A DNA stretch of 9,608 bases from Thermohalobaculum sp050330995 (GCA_050330995.1 JBHJHI010000101.1:1-9608); one strand, 5' to 3'; positions 1-6,559 are shown, counted from the stretch's first letter. Numbers and translations: made by a program. Notes: generated from the letters alone by a model not told the origin.

Positions 1-1509
1 GCGGCAAAAGATCGGGGTGTTGGGCAGGCGCGCGCGCAGCTTGGCGAGCGCCTTGGCGATCGCCTCGGGCTCGTCGCCGCAGAGGAAGATCGCGCGCGCC
101 TCGCCGGCGGCGGCGAGGCGCAGGACGTCCGAGCGGCGCAGATCGCCGAAGAACACCTTGTCGCCGAAGGTCTCGGCGATGCGGATGCGCTCGGGGTTGT
201 TGTCGATGAGCGTCACGTCGTAGCCGCGCAGCTTCAGGATGCGGGCCACCACCTGCCCGAAGCGGCCGAAGCCCGCGACGATCACCGGGGCGGGCTTCTC
301 GACGAGGCCGGCGTCCTCGATGCCGTCCATCGACACCTTGCGCCGCGCGAAGCGGTCGGCGGCCATCACCGCGAGCGGCGTCATCACCATGGTCAGCACC
401 ACGATGGAGGAGATGATGGTGCCGAGTTCCGCGCCCCAGAGCCCGCTCGCGGCTCCGAGGCCGAGGATCACGAAGCCGAACTCGCCGCCCTGCCCGAGCA
501 GCGCGGCGATGCGCACGGCGTCGACGCTGCTCGAGCGCGCGAGCCGCGTCAGCCCGAACAGGAACACGCCCTTGCCGGCGTAGAGCACCACGCCCGAGAC
601 CAGGATCGTCACCCAGTACTCGGCGACGATCGACCAGACCACTGTCATGCCGACCGACATGAAGAACAGCCCGAGGAACAGTGAGCGGAACGGCTCGATG
701 TCGGCCTCGAGCTGGTGGCGGTACTCGCTCTCGGCGAGCATCACGCCGGCGAGGAAGGCGCCGAGCGCCATCGAGAGCCCGGCCGCCTGCATCAGCAGCG
801 CCGAGAGCACGACGATCAGGAGCGCGGTCGCGGTGAACACCTCCTCGCCCTTGGCGCGCGCGATCAGGCGGAACAGCGGCGTGAAGCCGTAGCGCCCGGC
901 GCCGATCACGAGTCCGATCGCGCCGACGGCCTTGACGAGTTGCAGCCAGACCGGGTCGCCCTCCTCGCCCGCGGGGGCGAGCAGCGAGACCATGGCGAGC
1001 AGCGGCACGATCGCGATGTCCTGGAACAGCAGGATCGAGAAGGCGCGGTCGCCGTGCTGGGTGGTCAGCTCGCCCCGGTCGCGCATGATCTGGGTGGCGA
1101 AGGCGGTGGACGAGAGCGCGAGCGCCGCGCCGATCGCGATCGAGGCCGCCCAGTCGATCGGCGTCAGCGCCATGATGGTGGCGGCGAGCAGCGCCGAGGT
1201 CAGGGCCACCTGCGCGAGGCCGAGGCCGAAGATCTCCATCCTGAGCCGCCAGAGCCGGGTCGGGCGCAGCTCGAGCCCGATCACGAACAACAGCAGCACC
1301 ACGCCGAACTCGGCGATATGACGCACCCCCTCGGCGTCGGAGACCACCGGGTCGGGCAGCGTGTGCGGGCCGATCAGCGCGCCGGCCGCGAGGTAGCCGA
1401 GCACCGAGCCGAGGCCGAGGCGCTTGAAGATCGGCACCGCGATCACGGCCGCGCCGAGGAAGGCCGCCGCGCCGGTGAGGAGGGGGTCGACCCCTGCCGA
1501 GACCGCCAT
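1..1509 (-). CDS. KefB/KefC-type monovalent cation:proton antiporter (CPA2 family), C-terminus cut by window edge
   Basis: Inner-membrane antiporter that would exchange K+ (or Na+) for protons, for pH and ion homeostasis or electrophile protection. The minus frame is open for 503 codons from the ATG at 1509-1507 to the window edge, so the C-terminal end is missing. Residues 1 to about 385 form a multi-helix Na+/H+ exchanger domain. It includes LGYLAAGALIGP (38-49), the LFQDIAIVP segment (161-169) with the Q-D pair found in Kef proteins, and the Kef-like SEYRHQLEADIEPF (261-274) followed by LFFMSVGM. Residues about 409-503 begin a cytoplasmic TrkA-N/RCK domain with the Rossmann motif GFGRFG (413-418) and acidic Asp436, so NAD(H)-type regulation is likely. 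The start is supported by GGGGAGG eight bases before the ATG on the minus strand. KefB and KefC cannot be separated from this sequence. No KefF/KefG-type partner is visible. The family call is firm; ion and regulator are inferred. Confidence 0.93.
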   Translation of the reverse strand, partial: MAVSAGVDPLLTGAAAFLGAAVIAVPIFKRLGLGSVLGYLAAGALIGPHTLPDPVVSDAEGVRHIAEFGVVLLLFVIGLELRPTRLWRLRMEIFGLGLAQVALTSALLAATIMALTPIDWAASIAIGAALALSSTAFATQIMRDRGELTTQHGDRAFSILLFQDIAIVPLLAMVSLLAPAGEEGDPVWLQLVKAVGAIGLVIGAGRYGFTPLFRLIARAKGEEVFTATALLIVVLSALLMQAAGLSMALGAFLAGVMLAESEYRHQLEADIEPFRSLFLGLFFMSVGMTVVWSIVAEYWVTILVSGVVLYAGKGVFLFGLTRLARSSSVDAVRIAALLGQGGEFGFVILGLGAASGLWGAELGTIISSIVVLTMVMTPLAVMAADRFARRKVSMDGIEDAGLVEKPAPVIVAGFGRFGQVVARILKLRGYDVTLIDNNPERIRIAETFGDKVFFGDLRRSDVLRLAAAGEARAIFLCGDEPEAIAKALAKLRARLPNTPIFCR

Positions 1510-1578
1510 GGCTCAGCCCTCCCCTCGGCCGGGGGTGGATGGAGCGTGCATCATGGTGCGGCATTCTCACGATGGCAC

Positions 1579-1612
1579 GCCGCAGCGCAACGGCGGCGAC
1601 GCGTCCTGCGGC
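1579..1612. other. Inverted repeat between the membrane-protein gene and the antiporter gene
   Basis: A perfect 7-bp inverted repeat, GCCGCAG (1579-1585) with CTGCGGC (1606-1612), encloses 20 bases that can add a short CGC/GCG stem. It lies in the 157-bp gap between the stop of the upstream minus-strand gene (1667) and the antiporter start (1509). No T-tract follows on the minus strand, so it could be a weak terminator, a leader structure, or chance in GC-rich DNA. The rest of this gap shows only the antiporter ribosome-binding site. Confidence 0.25.
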
Positions 1613-1666
1613 AGGTCGGTTCGAACCCGGTACCGTCGCCAGCGGCCGCGCCGCCGTCCCGGCCCG

Positions 1667-2107
1667 TCAGTCGTCCTCGATCGCGCGGCCCTCTCCGCCG
1701 AAGCGCATCACCAGATAGGCGATCACCGTGCCGGCCGCCGCGCCCTCGGGCACGAACAGGTAGGCGGTGGAGAGGAAGCTGTCGGCGCCGAGCATGTTGG
1801 TGACGAACGAGCCCATGAAATCGTCGCCGACCATCACGCAGAGGAAGTTGAACCAGGCGCCGACCAGCGCGCCGCGCAGCCACCACGGCAGGTGCCAGGG
1901 CAGCGAGCGGGTGTCGTCGAGCACCTCCAGCATGGCGATCACCGCGCCCATGGTCGGATACCAGAGCAGCACGCCCCAGCGCGCGGGCGCGGGCGCGTCG
2001 GGCGTGATCACCGGGATCAGCAGAAAGCCGATCAGGCCGATCACCAGCCCCACCATCTTGGCGACGGCCAGCCGGGTCAGGAACGTCGGTCCCTCTTGCG
2101 CGCGCAT
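1667..2107 (-). CDS. Predicted four-helix integral membrane protein, function unknown
   Basis: I do not recognise this family. From the ATG at 2107-2105 the product is 146 residues. Hydrophobic stretches at about 11-33, 45-62, 76-93 and 120-136 suggest four membrane helices, so it should sit in the inner membrane. A Trp/Pro-rich turn, LPWHLPWWLRGA (69-80), separates helices two and three, and acidic residues lie in the loops (EVLDD 61-65, GDD 94-96). The C-terminus is acidic (EDD). The frame stays open upstream to another ATG at 2239, giving 190 residues. I prefer 2107 because the extra 44 residues are Arg/Gly-rich with no domain character, but neither start has a convincing Shine-Dalgarno sequence. 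It lies 157 bp upstream of the antiporter gene on the same strand and diverges from metG. An accessory role to the antiporter is only a guess from position. Confidence 0.72.
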   Translation of the reverse strand: MRAQEGPTFLTRLAVAKMVGLVIGLIGFLLIPVITPDAPAPARWGVLLWYPTMGAVIAMLEVLDDTRSLPWHLPWWLRGALVGAWFNFLCVMVGDDFMGSFVTNMLGADSFLSTAYLFVPEGAAAGTVIAYLVMRFGGEGRAIEDD

Positions 2108-2320
2108 TGCCTTCGCCCAATCGTCATCGGCGGCCCGCGAGGGACCGCCCCTGCCTTCGATCGCCGACCGCCGCCAGGGCGTCGGCGACCACTCCCCCTC
2201 ACGACCCTGATAGCAGACGAGCCGGTCGCCCGCGGGCATTCAAATCGTCGCGCGTGCCGTGCGCGCAAGGCTTCGTTTCGTCGCCCCCGGACCCGAACGC
2301 GCCACCTGCGCGACGCCCGG

Positions 2321-2356
2321 GGCCACCGCGTTTCCCGTGGCTACCGCGTTTGCGGT
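2321..2356. repeat. Imperfect 18-bp tandem repeat upstream of metG
   Basis: Two adjacent 18-bp units (2321-2338 and 2339-2356) match at 15 of 18 positions. Both are built on GGC(C/T)ACCGCGTTT. The second unit contains the proposed -35 hexamer of the metG promoter, so the pair could be a double binding site for a regulator, or a small chance duplication. It lies in the 311-bp divergent region between the membrane-protein gene and metG. Confidence 0.45.
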
Positions 2357-2378
2357 CGTCGCGACGAGCGGCTATGTC
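2350..2378 (+). promoter_or_regulatory. Candidate sigma70-type promoter for metG with palindromic spacer
   Basis: TTGCGG (2350-2355) and TATGTC (2373-2378) are separated by exactly 17 bases, and the -10 hexamer ends 40 bases before the metG ATG. The spacer holds a perfect 12-bp palindrome, TCGTCGCGACGA (2356-2367). A second dyad, GTCGCG-C-CGCGAC (2376-2388), overlaps the end of the -10 hexamer and would cover the likely transcription start. This resembles an operator over a promoter. The hexamers are imperfect and GC-rich DNA gives chance palindromes, so the call is tentative. I saw no riboswitch or T-box in the leader. Confidence 0.35.
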
Positions 2379-2418
2379 GCGCCGCGACGACGGCCCGATG
2401 CCCCTAGCACGGTGTGAG

Positions 2419-4152
2419 ATGCCCCGGACCCTGATAACCTCGGCCATACCCTACATCAATGGCGTCAAGCATCTCGGCAATCTGGTCGGCTCGATGCTGC
2501 CGGCCTGCGCCTACGCGCGCTACTGCCGCGCGCGGGGCCACGAGACGCTCTACATCTGCGCCACCGACGAGCACGGCACGCCGGCCGAGTTGGCCGCGGC
2601 CAAGGCGGGGGTGCCGGTCGCGGACTACTGCGCCGAGATGCACGAAGTCCAGAAGCGTCTCGGCGAAGGTTTCAGGCTGTCGTTCGACCACTTCGGCCGC
2701 TCGTCCTCGGCGCGCAACCACAAGCTCACGCAGCACTTCGCGCGCCGGCTCTGGGAGGCGGGGCTGATCGAGGAGGTGGTCGAGCATCAGATCTACTCTC
2801 CCGCCGACGGGCGCTTCCTGCCCGACCGCTACGTCACCGGCACCTGCCCCAACTGCGGGTACGATCGCGCGCGCGGCGATCAGTGCGAGAACTGCACCAT
2901 GCAGCTCGACCCGACCGACCTGATAAACCCGCGCTCCTCCATCTCGGGAGCGACGGATCTGGAGGTGCGCGAGACGCGCCATCTCTACCTGCGCCAGTCG
3001 CTGATGCGCGAGCGGCTGGAAGCTTGGATCGCCGCGCAGACCGACTGGCCGGTGCTGACCACCTCGATCGCGCGCAAGTGGCTGCACGACGGCGAAGGGC
3101 TGCAGGACCGCTCGATCACGCGCGATCTCGACTGGGGCGTTCCCGTCAGGCGCGGCAACGAGCCTTGGCCGGGCATGGAGGGCAAGGTCTTCTACGTCTG
3201 GTTCGACGCGCCGATCGCCTACATCGCCGCCACCGCCGAGTGGGCCGACGCGAACGGGCTCGACGAGGCGGCGTGGCGGCGCTGGTGGCGCGAGGACGAG
3301 GGCGCCTCGGACGCCGCCTACGTGCAGTTCATGGCCAAGGACAACATCCCCTTCCACACCCTGAGCTTCCCCGTCACCCTGATGGGCGCCAACCACGACG
3401 GCGCCGAGCCGTGGAAGCTCGCCACCCACATCAAGGGCTTCAACTGGCTGACCTACGAGGGCGGCAAGTTCTCGACGTCCGACCGGCGCGGCGTGTTCAT
3501 GGACCAGGCACTCGACATTCTGCCGAGCGACTACTGGCGCTGGTGGCTGCTCGCGAACGCGCCCGAGAGCGCCGACGCCGACTTCACCTGGGAAGCGTTC
3601 CAGGCGGGCGTGAACAAGGATCTGGCGGACGTCCTCGGCAACTTCGTCAGCCGCGTGACCAAGTTCTGCCGCTCGAAGTTCGGCGAGGCCGTGCCCGGGG
3701 GCGCCTATGGCGCGCGCGAGCGCGAGGCGATCGCCGCGGTCGAGGCGCGGCTGCGCGAGATGGAGCGCCACTTCGAGGCGGTCGAGATCCGCCGCGCCGC
3801 CGCGGCCTGCCGCGCGCTCTGGGTGATCGGCAACGAATACCTGCAGGAGAGCGCGCCCTGGACGGCGGTGAAGACCGACCCGCAGGCGGCGGGCGTCTCG
3901 GTGCGCTTCGCGCTCAACCTCGCGCGGCTCTACGCCATCGTCTCGCGCCCCTTCGTGCCGGACGCCTCCGACACGATCCTGAGCGCCCTCGGCGCCGAGG
4001 CGGCGGCGCTCGACTGGCCCGAGGACGTCGGCGCGGCGCTAGAGGCGCTGGCGCCCGGCACGCCCTTCACGGTGCCCGACAACCTGTTCGCCAAGATCAC
4101 CGACGAGGCGCGCGAGGCGATGGCGGAGAAGTTCGCGGGTGTCGCCGGTTGA
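2419..4152 (+). CDS. metG: Methionyl-tRNA synthetase (class I, zinc-knuckle type)
   Basis: Cytoplasmic enzyme that charges tRNA-Met, including initiator tRNA, with methionine using ATP. The product is 577 residues. The catalytic Rossmann fold starts at once (PRTLITSAIPYINGVKHLGN) with the HIGH signature as HLGN (18-21). A single zinc knuckle lies in the connective domain: CPNC (143-146) and CENC (156-159). FMAKDNIPFH (304-313) precedes the KMSKS loop, which reads KFSTS (350-354). In the helical anticodon-binding domain, Asn408 and Arg412 and Trp481 (in QESAPW) match the spacing and context of E. coli MetRS residues that read the CAU anticodon. No C-terminal EMAPII-like tRNA-binding domain is present. 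The frame is open upstream to 2107, but homology begins exactly at the ATG at 2419, which has only a weak GGTGTGAG before it. Several motifs (HLGN, VYAR/AYARYCRARG, KFS-S) recall archaeal and eukaryotic MetRS. Confidence 0.97.
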   Translation: MPRTLITSAIPYINGVKHLGNLVGSMLPACAYARYCRARGHETLYICATDEHGTPAELAAAKAGVPVADYCAEMHEVQKRLGEGFRLSFDHFGRSSSARNHKLTQHFARRLWEAGLIEEVVEHQIYSPADGRFLPDRYVTGTCPNCGYDRARGDQCENCTMQLDPTDLINPRSSISGATDLEVRETRHLYLRQSLMRERLEAWIAAQTDWPVLTTSIARKWLHDGEGLQDRSITRDLDWGVPVRRGNEPWPGMEGKVFYVWFDAPIAYIAATAEWADANGLDEAAWRRWWREDEGASDAAYVQFMAKDNIPFHTLSFPVTLMGANHDGAEPWKLATHIKGFNWLTYEGGKFSTSDRRGVFMDQALDILPSDYWRWWLLANAPESADADFTWEAFQAGVNKDLADVLGNFVSRVTKFCRSKFGEAVPGGAYGAREREAIAAVEARLREMERHFEAVEIRRAAAACRALWVIGNEYLQESAPWTAVKTDPQAAGVSVRFALNLARLYAIVSRPFVPDASDTILSALGAEAAALDWPEDVGAALEALAPGTPFTVPDNLFAKITDEAREAMAEKFAGVAG

Positions 4153-4606
4153 GATGGCGCCGGCCGAGCGGGCGCGGCTGCTGGACGCCTACGTGGACCA
4201 CTGGCGCTGGAAGTACGGCAACGCGAGAGTCGGGGACATCGGCGAGATCGGCTCGTTCCGCCTGCTCGACGAACGCGAAGCGCGCGCGGAGAGCGCCTGG
4301 TGGGCCGTGGAGGCGCTGATGAAGCTCGGCTTCCACGACCCCGCCGCCCTTCTGCCCTTCGTGCTCGACATGGCCGAGCGTGACGACCCGGAAGACGCCC
4401 TGATTTACTTCGCCGCCGGCCCGGCGGAGAATTACCTTCGCTCTCCGGCCGCTCGCGACGGACTGCCTGCCATCGAGGCCGCCTGGCGGCGGAGCGCCCG
4501 GATGCGCGAGCTGCTCGCGGGCGTCTGGATCGAGCCGAGCGGCATGGACGCCGAGGTGTTCGCGCGCTGCCGCGCGCTCGGCTGCCACGTCGTCGGCGAG
4601 CCCTGA
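4139..4606 (+). CDS. Small cytosolic protein resembling the DUF6869 family, translationally coupled to metG
   Basis: A 155-residue protein without a signal peptide or membrane helix. The arrangement AESAWWAVEAL (50-60), FAAGPAENYL (91-100) and RELLAGVW (123-130) fits my memory of DUF6869: a W-containing helix, an 'AAGP-E-LL' motif, then 'L-GVW'. No biochemical function is known to me for that family. The GTG at 4139 overlaps the metG stop by 14 bases and has GGAGAA eight bases upstream, inside metG. The in-frame ATG at 4154 (TGAGATG, one base after the metG stop) would give 150 residues and has no clear ribosome-binding site of its own. Either way translation is probably coupled to metG. Co-transcription does not by itself show a role in tRNA charging. 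The coding call is strong, the family name moderate, and the start undecided. Confidence 0.8.
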   Translation: MSPVEMAPAERARLLDAYVDHWRWKYGNARVGDIGEIGSFRLLDEREARAESAWWAVEALMKLGFHDPAALLPFVLDMAERDDPEDALIYFAAGPAENYLRSPAARDGLPAIEAAWRRSARMRELLAGVWIEPSGMDAEVFARCRALGCHVVGEP

Positions 4607-4631
4607 GGGTGGGCCGCGAGCAAGCGCCACG

Positions 4632-4661
4632 GTGACTCGGCCGGGCGCTGCGGGCTAGTCT
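4632..4661 (+). promoter_or_regulatory. Weak candidate promoter for the small exported protein
   Basis: GTGACT (4632-4637) and TAGTCT (4656-4661) are 18 bases apart and lie 43 bases before the next ATG. The match to sigma70 hexamers is partial. The 98-bp gap after the preceding gene leaves room for a separate promoter, but read-through from the metG operon is equally possible. Confidence 0.22.
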
Positions 4662-4704
4662 TCGACCACAGCCGTGGAGCACGGCGAGGCCGGGGGAGGC
4701 CAGG

Positions 4705-4992
4705 ATGCGCGCAGCACTCGCCGTTCTGCTGCTGACGCTCGCGGCCCAGGCCGCGACCGAGCCGCCGGCCCGGCGGATCGAGGACGCCTTCGTGCGCCAC
4801 GGCATGCCGCCCATGATCGCGCGCTGCTACGGCCGCGTGATCGACGACCGGCTCTCGCGCGAGAACGCCGTCGCTGCCGCCGAGATCGTCGAGACGAGCG
4901 AGAAGGCCGAGGACATCCGCGCCGGCGTGATCTGGGCCGGCTTCGGCATGATCGGCGCCTTCCGCGCGGCGCGCGACACCTGCGGGCGCTGA
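4705..4992 (+). CDS. Small exported protein with two cysteines, function unknown
   Basis: A 95-residue product. Residues 1 to about 17 form a typical Sec signal peptide: MRA, a hydrophobic core AALAVLLLTLAA, then Q-A-A. Cleavage is likely after Ala16 or Ala17, leaving about 78 residues in the periplasm. The mature part is mostly helical and has only two cysteines, Cys41 (MIARCYGR) and Cys93 (DTCGR), well placed for one disulfide. The pattern 'C-x-x-R-x-x-D-x-L-S' recalls small alphaproteobacterial periplasmic proteins annotated only as hypothetical; I know no function for them. The start is well supported by GGGGGAGG five bases before the ATG. It follows the metG pair by 98 bp on the same strand and converges on the thiolase gene. 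A partner or role cannot be named. Confidence 0.78.
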   Translation: MRAALAVLLLTLAAQAATEPPARRIEDAFVRHGMPPMIARCYGRVIDDRLSRENAVAAAEIVETSEKAEDIRAGVIWAGFGMIGAFRAARDTCGR

Positions 4993-5042
4993 CGCGGACG
5001 GCCGAGCCGGACGCGCGCCCGCGCCCGGGACGGCGGCACGAC

Positions 5043-5070
5043 GCGCCGGCCGCCGAGCGGCGACCGGCGC
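5043..5070. terminator. Strong hairpin between convergent genes, probable bidirectional terminator
   Basis: GCGCCGG (5043-5049) pairs with CCGGCGC (5064-5070). After one C-A mismatch, CGCC (5051-5054) pairs with GGCG (5059-5062) around a four-base loop. That gives 11 pairs in 28 bases. It lies between the stop of the small exported protein gene (4992) and the thiolase stop (5093), where a shared terminator is expected. There is no T-tract on either side, so termination may be inefficient or Rho-assisted. Confidence 0.5.
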
Positions 5071-5072
5071 CG

Positions 5073-5100
5073 AGCCCGTCAGGGCCAGTCCGTCAGGGCC
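5073..5100 (-). repeat. 14-bp tandem duplication spanning the thiolase stop codon
   Basis: On the minus strand two 14-bp units follow each other, each beginning GGCCCTGACGG, with 13 of 14 positions identical. The first unit contains the thiolase TGA, and the second repeats the same CCCTGACGG context just after it. This looks like a small slippage duplication; it leaves the protein end intact. Confidence 0.55.
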
Positions 5101-6271
5101 GCTCGATCGCGAGCGCGATGCCCTGCCCGCCGCCGATGCACATGGTGATCAGGCCGCGCTTGCCTTCGACGCGCTCCAGTTCGGCGAGGCACTTCAGCAC
5201 CAGGATCGCCCCCGTCGCCCCGATCGGGTGACCGAGCGCGATCGCGCCGCCGTTGGGGTTCACCCGCGCCTCGTCGAGGCCGAGCCCCTTGTTCACCGCG
5301 CAGGCCTGCGCGGCGAAGGCCTCGTTGCTCTCGATCACGTCGAAGTCGCCCTTCGAGAGCCCGAGCCGTTCCATCAGCGTCGACACGGCGGGAATCGGGC
5401 CGAGGCCCATGACCTCGGGGCGCACGCCGGCATGGGCGTAGCCGAGGAGCTTGGCGCGGACGCGCTTGCCGTCCTTCGCGGCCGTCTCGGCGGCAGCGAG
5501 CACCAGGGCGGCGGCGCCGTCGTTGATGCCCGAGGCGTTGCCGGCCGTGACCGTGCCGTCCTTGCGGAAGGCCGGCTTCAGCTTGGCGAGCCCCCCGGCG
5601 GTGGTGTCGCCCTTCGGGTGCTCGTCGGTCTCGACCACGATGTCGCCCTTGCGGGTCTTGATCGTGACCGGCGCGATCTGACCCTGGAAGCGGCCCTCCT
5701 TGATCGCGCGGCCGGCGCGCTGCTGGCTCTCGGCGGCGAAGGCGTCCTGCTCCTCGCGGGTGATCTGGTGCTCTTCGGCCACGTTCTCGGCGGTGACGCC
5801 CATGTGGCCGGTGCCGAACGGGCAGTTGAGCGCGCCGATCATCATGTCCGCGCCCTGGGCGTCGCCCATCTTGGTCGGCGTGCGCAGCTGCATGGCGTGC
5901 GGGCCGCGCGACATGCTCTCCGCGCCGCCGGCGAGGGCGTAGTCCGCGTCGCCGAGGGCCAGCGCCTGCATCGCCGAGACGATCGCCTGCGCGCCCGAGC
6001 CGCAGAGGCGGTTGACGTTCATCGCCGGCACCGTCTCGGGCACGCCCGCCTCCATCGAGGCGACGCGCGAGAGGTACATGTCGCGCGGCTCGGTATTGAT
6101 GACGTGGCCGAACACCACGTGACCGATCCGGTCGGGCGCGACGTCGGCGCGCTCGAGCGCCGCGCGCGAGACGTGCGCACCGGTCTCGGTGGGCTTCAGC
6201 GCCGAGAGCGCGCCGAGAAAGCTGCCGATGGGCGTGCGCGCGCCATCGAGGATCACCACGTCGCGGGCCAT
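5093..6271 (-). CDS. Acetyl-CoA C-acetyl/acyltransferase (beta-ketothiolase, BktB/PhaA-like)
   Basis: Cytosolic thiolase that condenses two acyl-CoA molecules to a 3-ketoacyl-CoA or cleaves it with CoA. It could serve polyhydroxyalkanoate synthesis, ketone-body or amino-acid breakdown, or fatty-acid oxidation. The product is 392 residues, the usual family length. The full catalytic set is present: Cys90 in NRLCGSGAQA, Asn316 in NEAF, His348 in GHPIGATGA, and Cys378 in CIGGGQG. The positions match the classic Zoogloea thiolase almost exactly. GHVINTEPRDMYLSRVA (55-71) and HMGVTAENVAEEH (156-168) are closest to the BktB branch, which accepts longer substrates than PhaA, but branch and substrate need a phylogeny. 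The start has GGGAGGA five bases before the ATG. No phaB or phaC and no fatty-acid oxidation partner lies beside it in this window. A minus-strand terminator ends only about 50 bases upstream, so its promoter must lie near there or it depends on read-through. Confidence 0.95.
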   Translation of the reverse strand: MARDVVILDGARTPIGSFLGALSALKPTETGAHVSRAALERADVAPDRIGHVVFGHVINTEPRDMYLSRVASMEAGVPETVPAMNVNRLCGSGAQAIVSAMQALALGDADYALAGGAESMSRGPHAMQLRTPTKMGDAQGADMMIGALNCPFGTGHMGVTAENVAEEHQITREEQDAFAAESQQRAGRAIKEGRFQGQIAPVTIKTRKGDIVVETDEHPKGDTTAGGLAKLKPAFRKDGTVTAGNASGINDGAAALVLAAAETAAKDGKRVRAKLLGYAHAGVRPEVMGLGPIPAVSTLMERLGLSKGDFDVIESNEAFAAQACAVNKGLGLDEARVNPNGGAIALGHPIGATGAILVLKCLAELERVEGKRGLITMCIGGGQGIALAIERP

Positions 6272-6319
6272 GTCGTCCTCCCATTCTTCTTCATGATGTT
6301 CTCACGCGCCGCGCCTTAG

Positions 6320-6356
6320 AACGAAAACGCCTCCCGAGCCATAGGCGCGGGAGGCG
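6320..6356 (-). terminator. Intrinsic terminator for minus-strand transcripts coming from the envelope gene pair
   Basis: A perfect 9-bp inverted repeat, CGCCTCCCG (6328-6336) with CGGGAGGCG (6348-6356), can be extended inward by GCC/GGC after one mismatch. On the minus strand the stem is followed directly by TTTTCGTT (6327-6320), the classic Rho-independent form. On the plus strand no T-run follows. It would end transcripts from the gene at 6661-8241, some 300 bp upstream, and insulate the thiolase gene. As an alternative it could attenuate transcripts entering the thiolase gene. Confidence 0.75.
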
Positions 6357-6455
6357 GATAGGCGGCGGACGGTCCCGATGCGCGGGCGGAGCCGGCCGGG
6401 GGAGCGGCTTGGCGCGGACCCGGACCGACGGATCGGGCCGAGCCTTCGGGGATGG

Positions 6456-6484
6456 TCCCGGCCCCGCCAGGGCGGGGCGCGGGA
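6456..6484. repeat. Long GC-rich hairpin in the 6272-6660 intergenic region
   Basis: GCCCCGCC (6461-6468) and GGCGGGGC (6471-6478) form a perfect 8-bp stem with two bases between. Allowing one bulged G (6479), TCCCG (6456-6460) and CGGGA (6480-6484) add five more pairs. Thirteen pairs in 29 bases is strong even for GC-rich DNA. No T-tract follows on either strand. It could protect the 3' end of the minus-strand transcript, act in termination, or belong to a repeat family. Confidence 0.5.
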
Positions 6485-6527
6485 AGCGGGCGACACCACG
6501 CGCCCGATCCGTGAGCCGATCTCGCCG

Positions 6528-6559
6528 CGGGTCGTGGACGCGCTCTCCGCCACGACCCG
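6528..6559. repeat. 10-bp perfect inverted repeat in the 6272-6660 intergenic region
   Basis: CGGGTCGTGG (6528-6537) and CCACGACCCG (6550-6559) are perfect inverted repeats around 12 bases. The dyad could be a hairpin in the minus-strand transcript or a protein-binding site. The flanking stretches 6357-6455 and 6485-6527 show no gene or clear signal; the open frames there have no ribosome-binding site and no protein character. Confidence 0.45.

Noticed and set aside
1517..1534. Small CCCC/GGGG hairpin that could hide the antiporter ribosome-binding site
   Set aside because: Only four pairs around a six-base loop, which is expected by chance at this GC content.
1615..1640. tRNA-like T-arm sequence GGTTCGAACC followed by ACCGTCGCCA
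   Set aside because: The T-loop-like string is striking, but no matching 5' acceptor strand, anticodon arm or D-arm can be built upstream on either strand within tRNA distance. It is probably chance.
715..1803. Long plus-strand open frame of 362 codons, rich in Arg, Glu and His
   Set aside because: It is antisense to the antiporter gene and reflects the codon bias of that GC-rich gene. The composition is not protein-like and the antiporter motifs on the other strand are unmistakable.
2404..3771. Minus-strand open frame of 455 codons opposite metG
   Set aside because: Antisense shadow of a well-supported synthetase gene, with no ribosome-binding site or recognisable domain.
2883..4319. Plus-strand open frame of 478 codons inside metG
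   Set aside because: Out-of-frame shadow of metG with extreme Arg/Gly/Ala content and no domain signal.
5228..6319. Plus-strand open frame of 363 codons opposite the thiolase
   Set aside because: Antisense shadow; the minus strand encodes a full-length thiolase with all catalytic residues.
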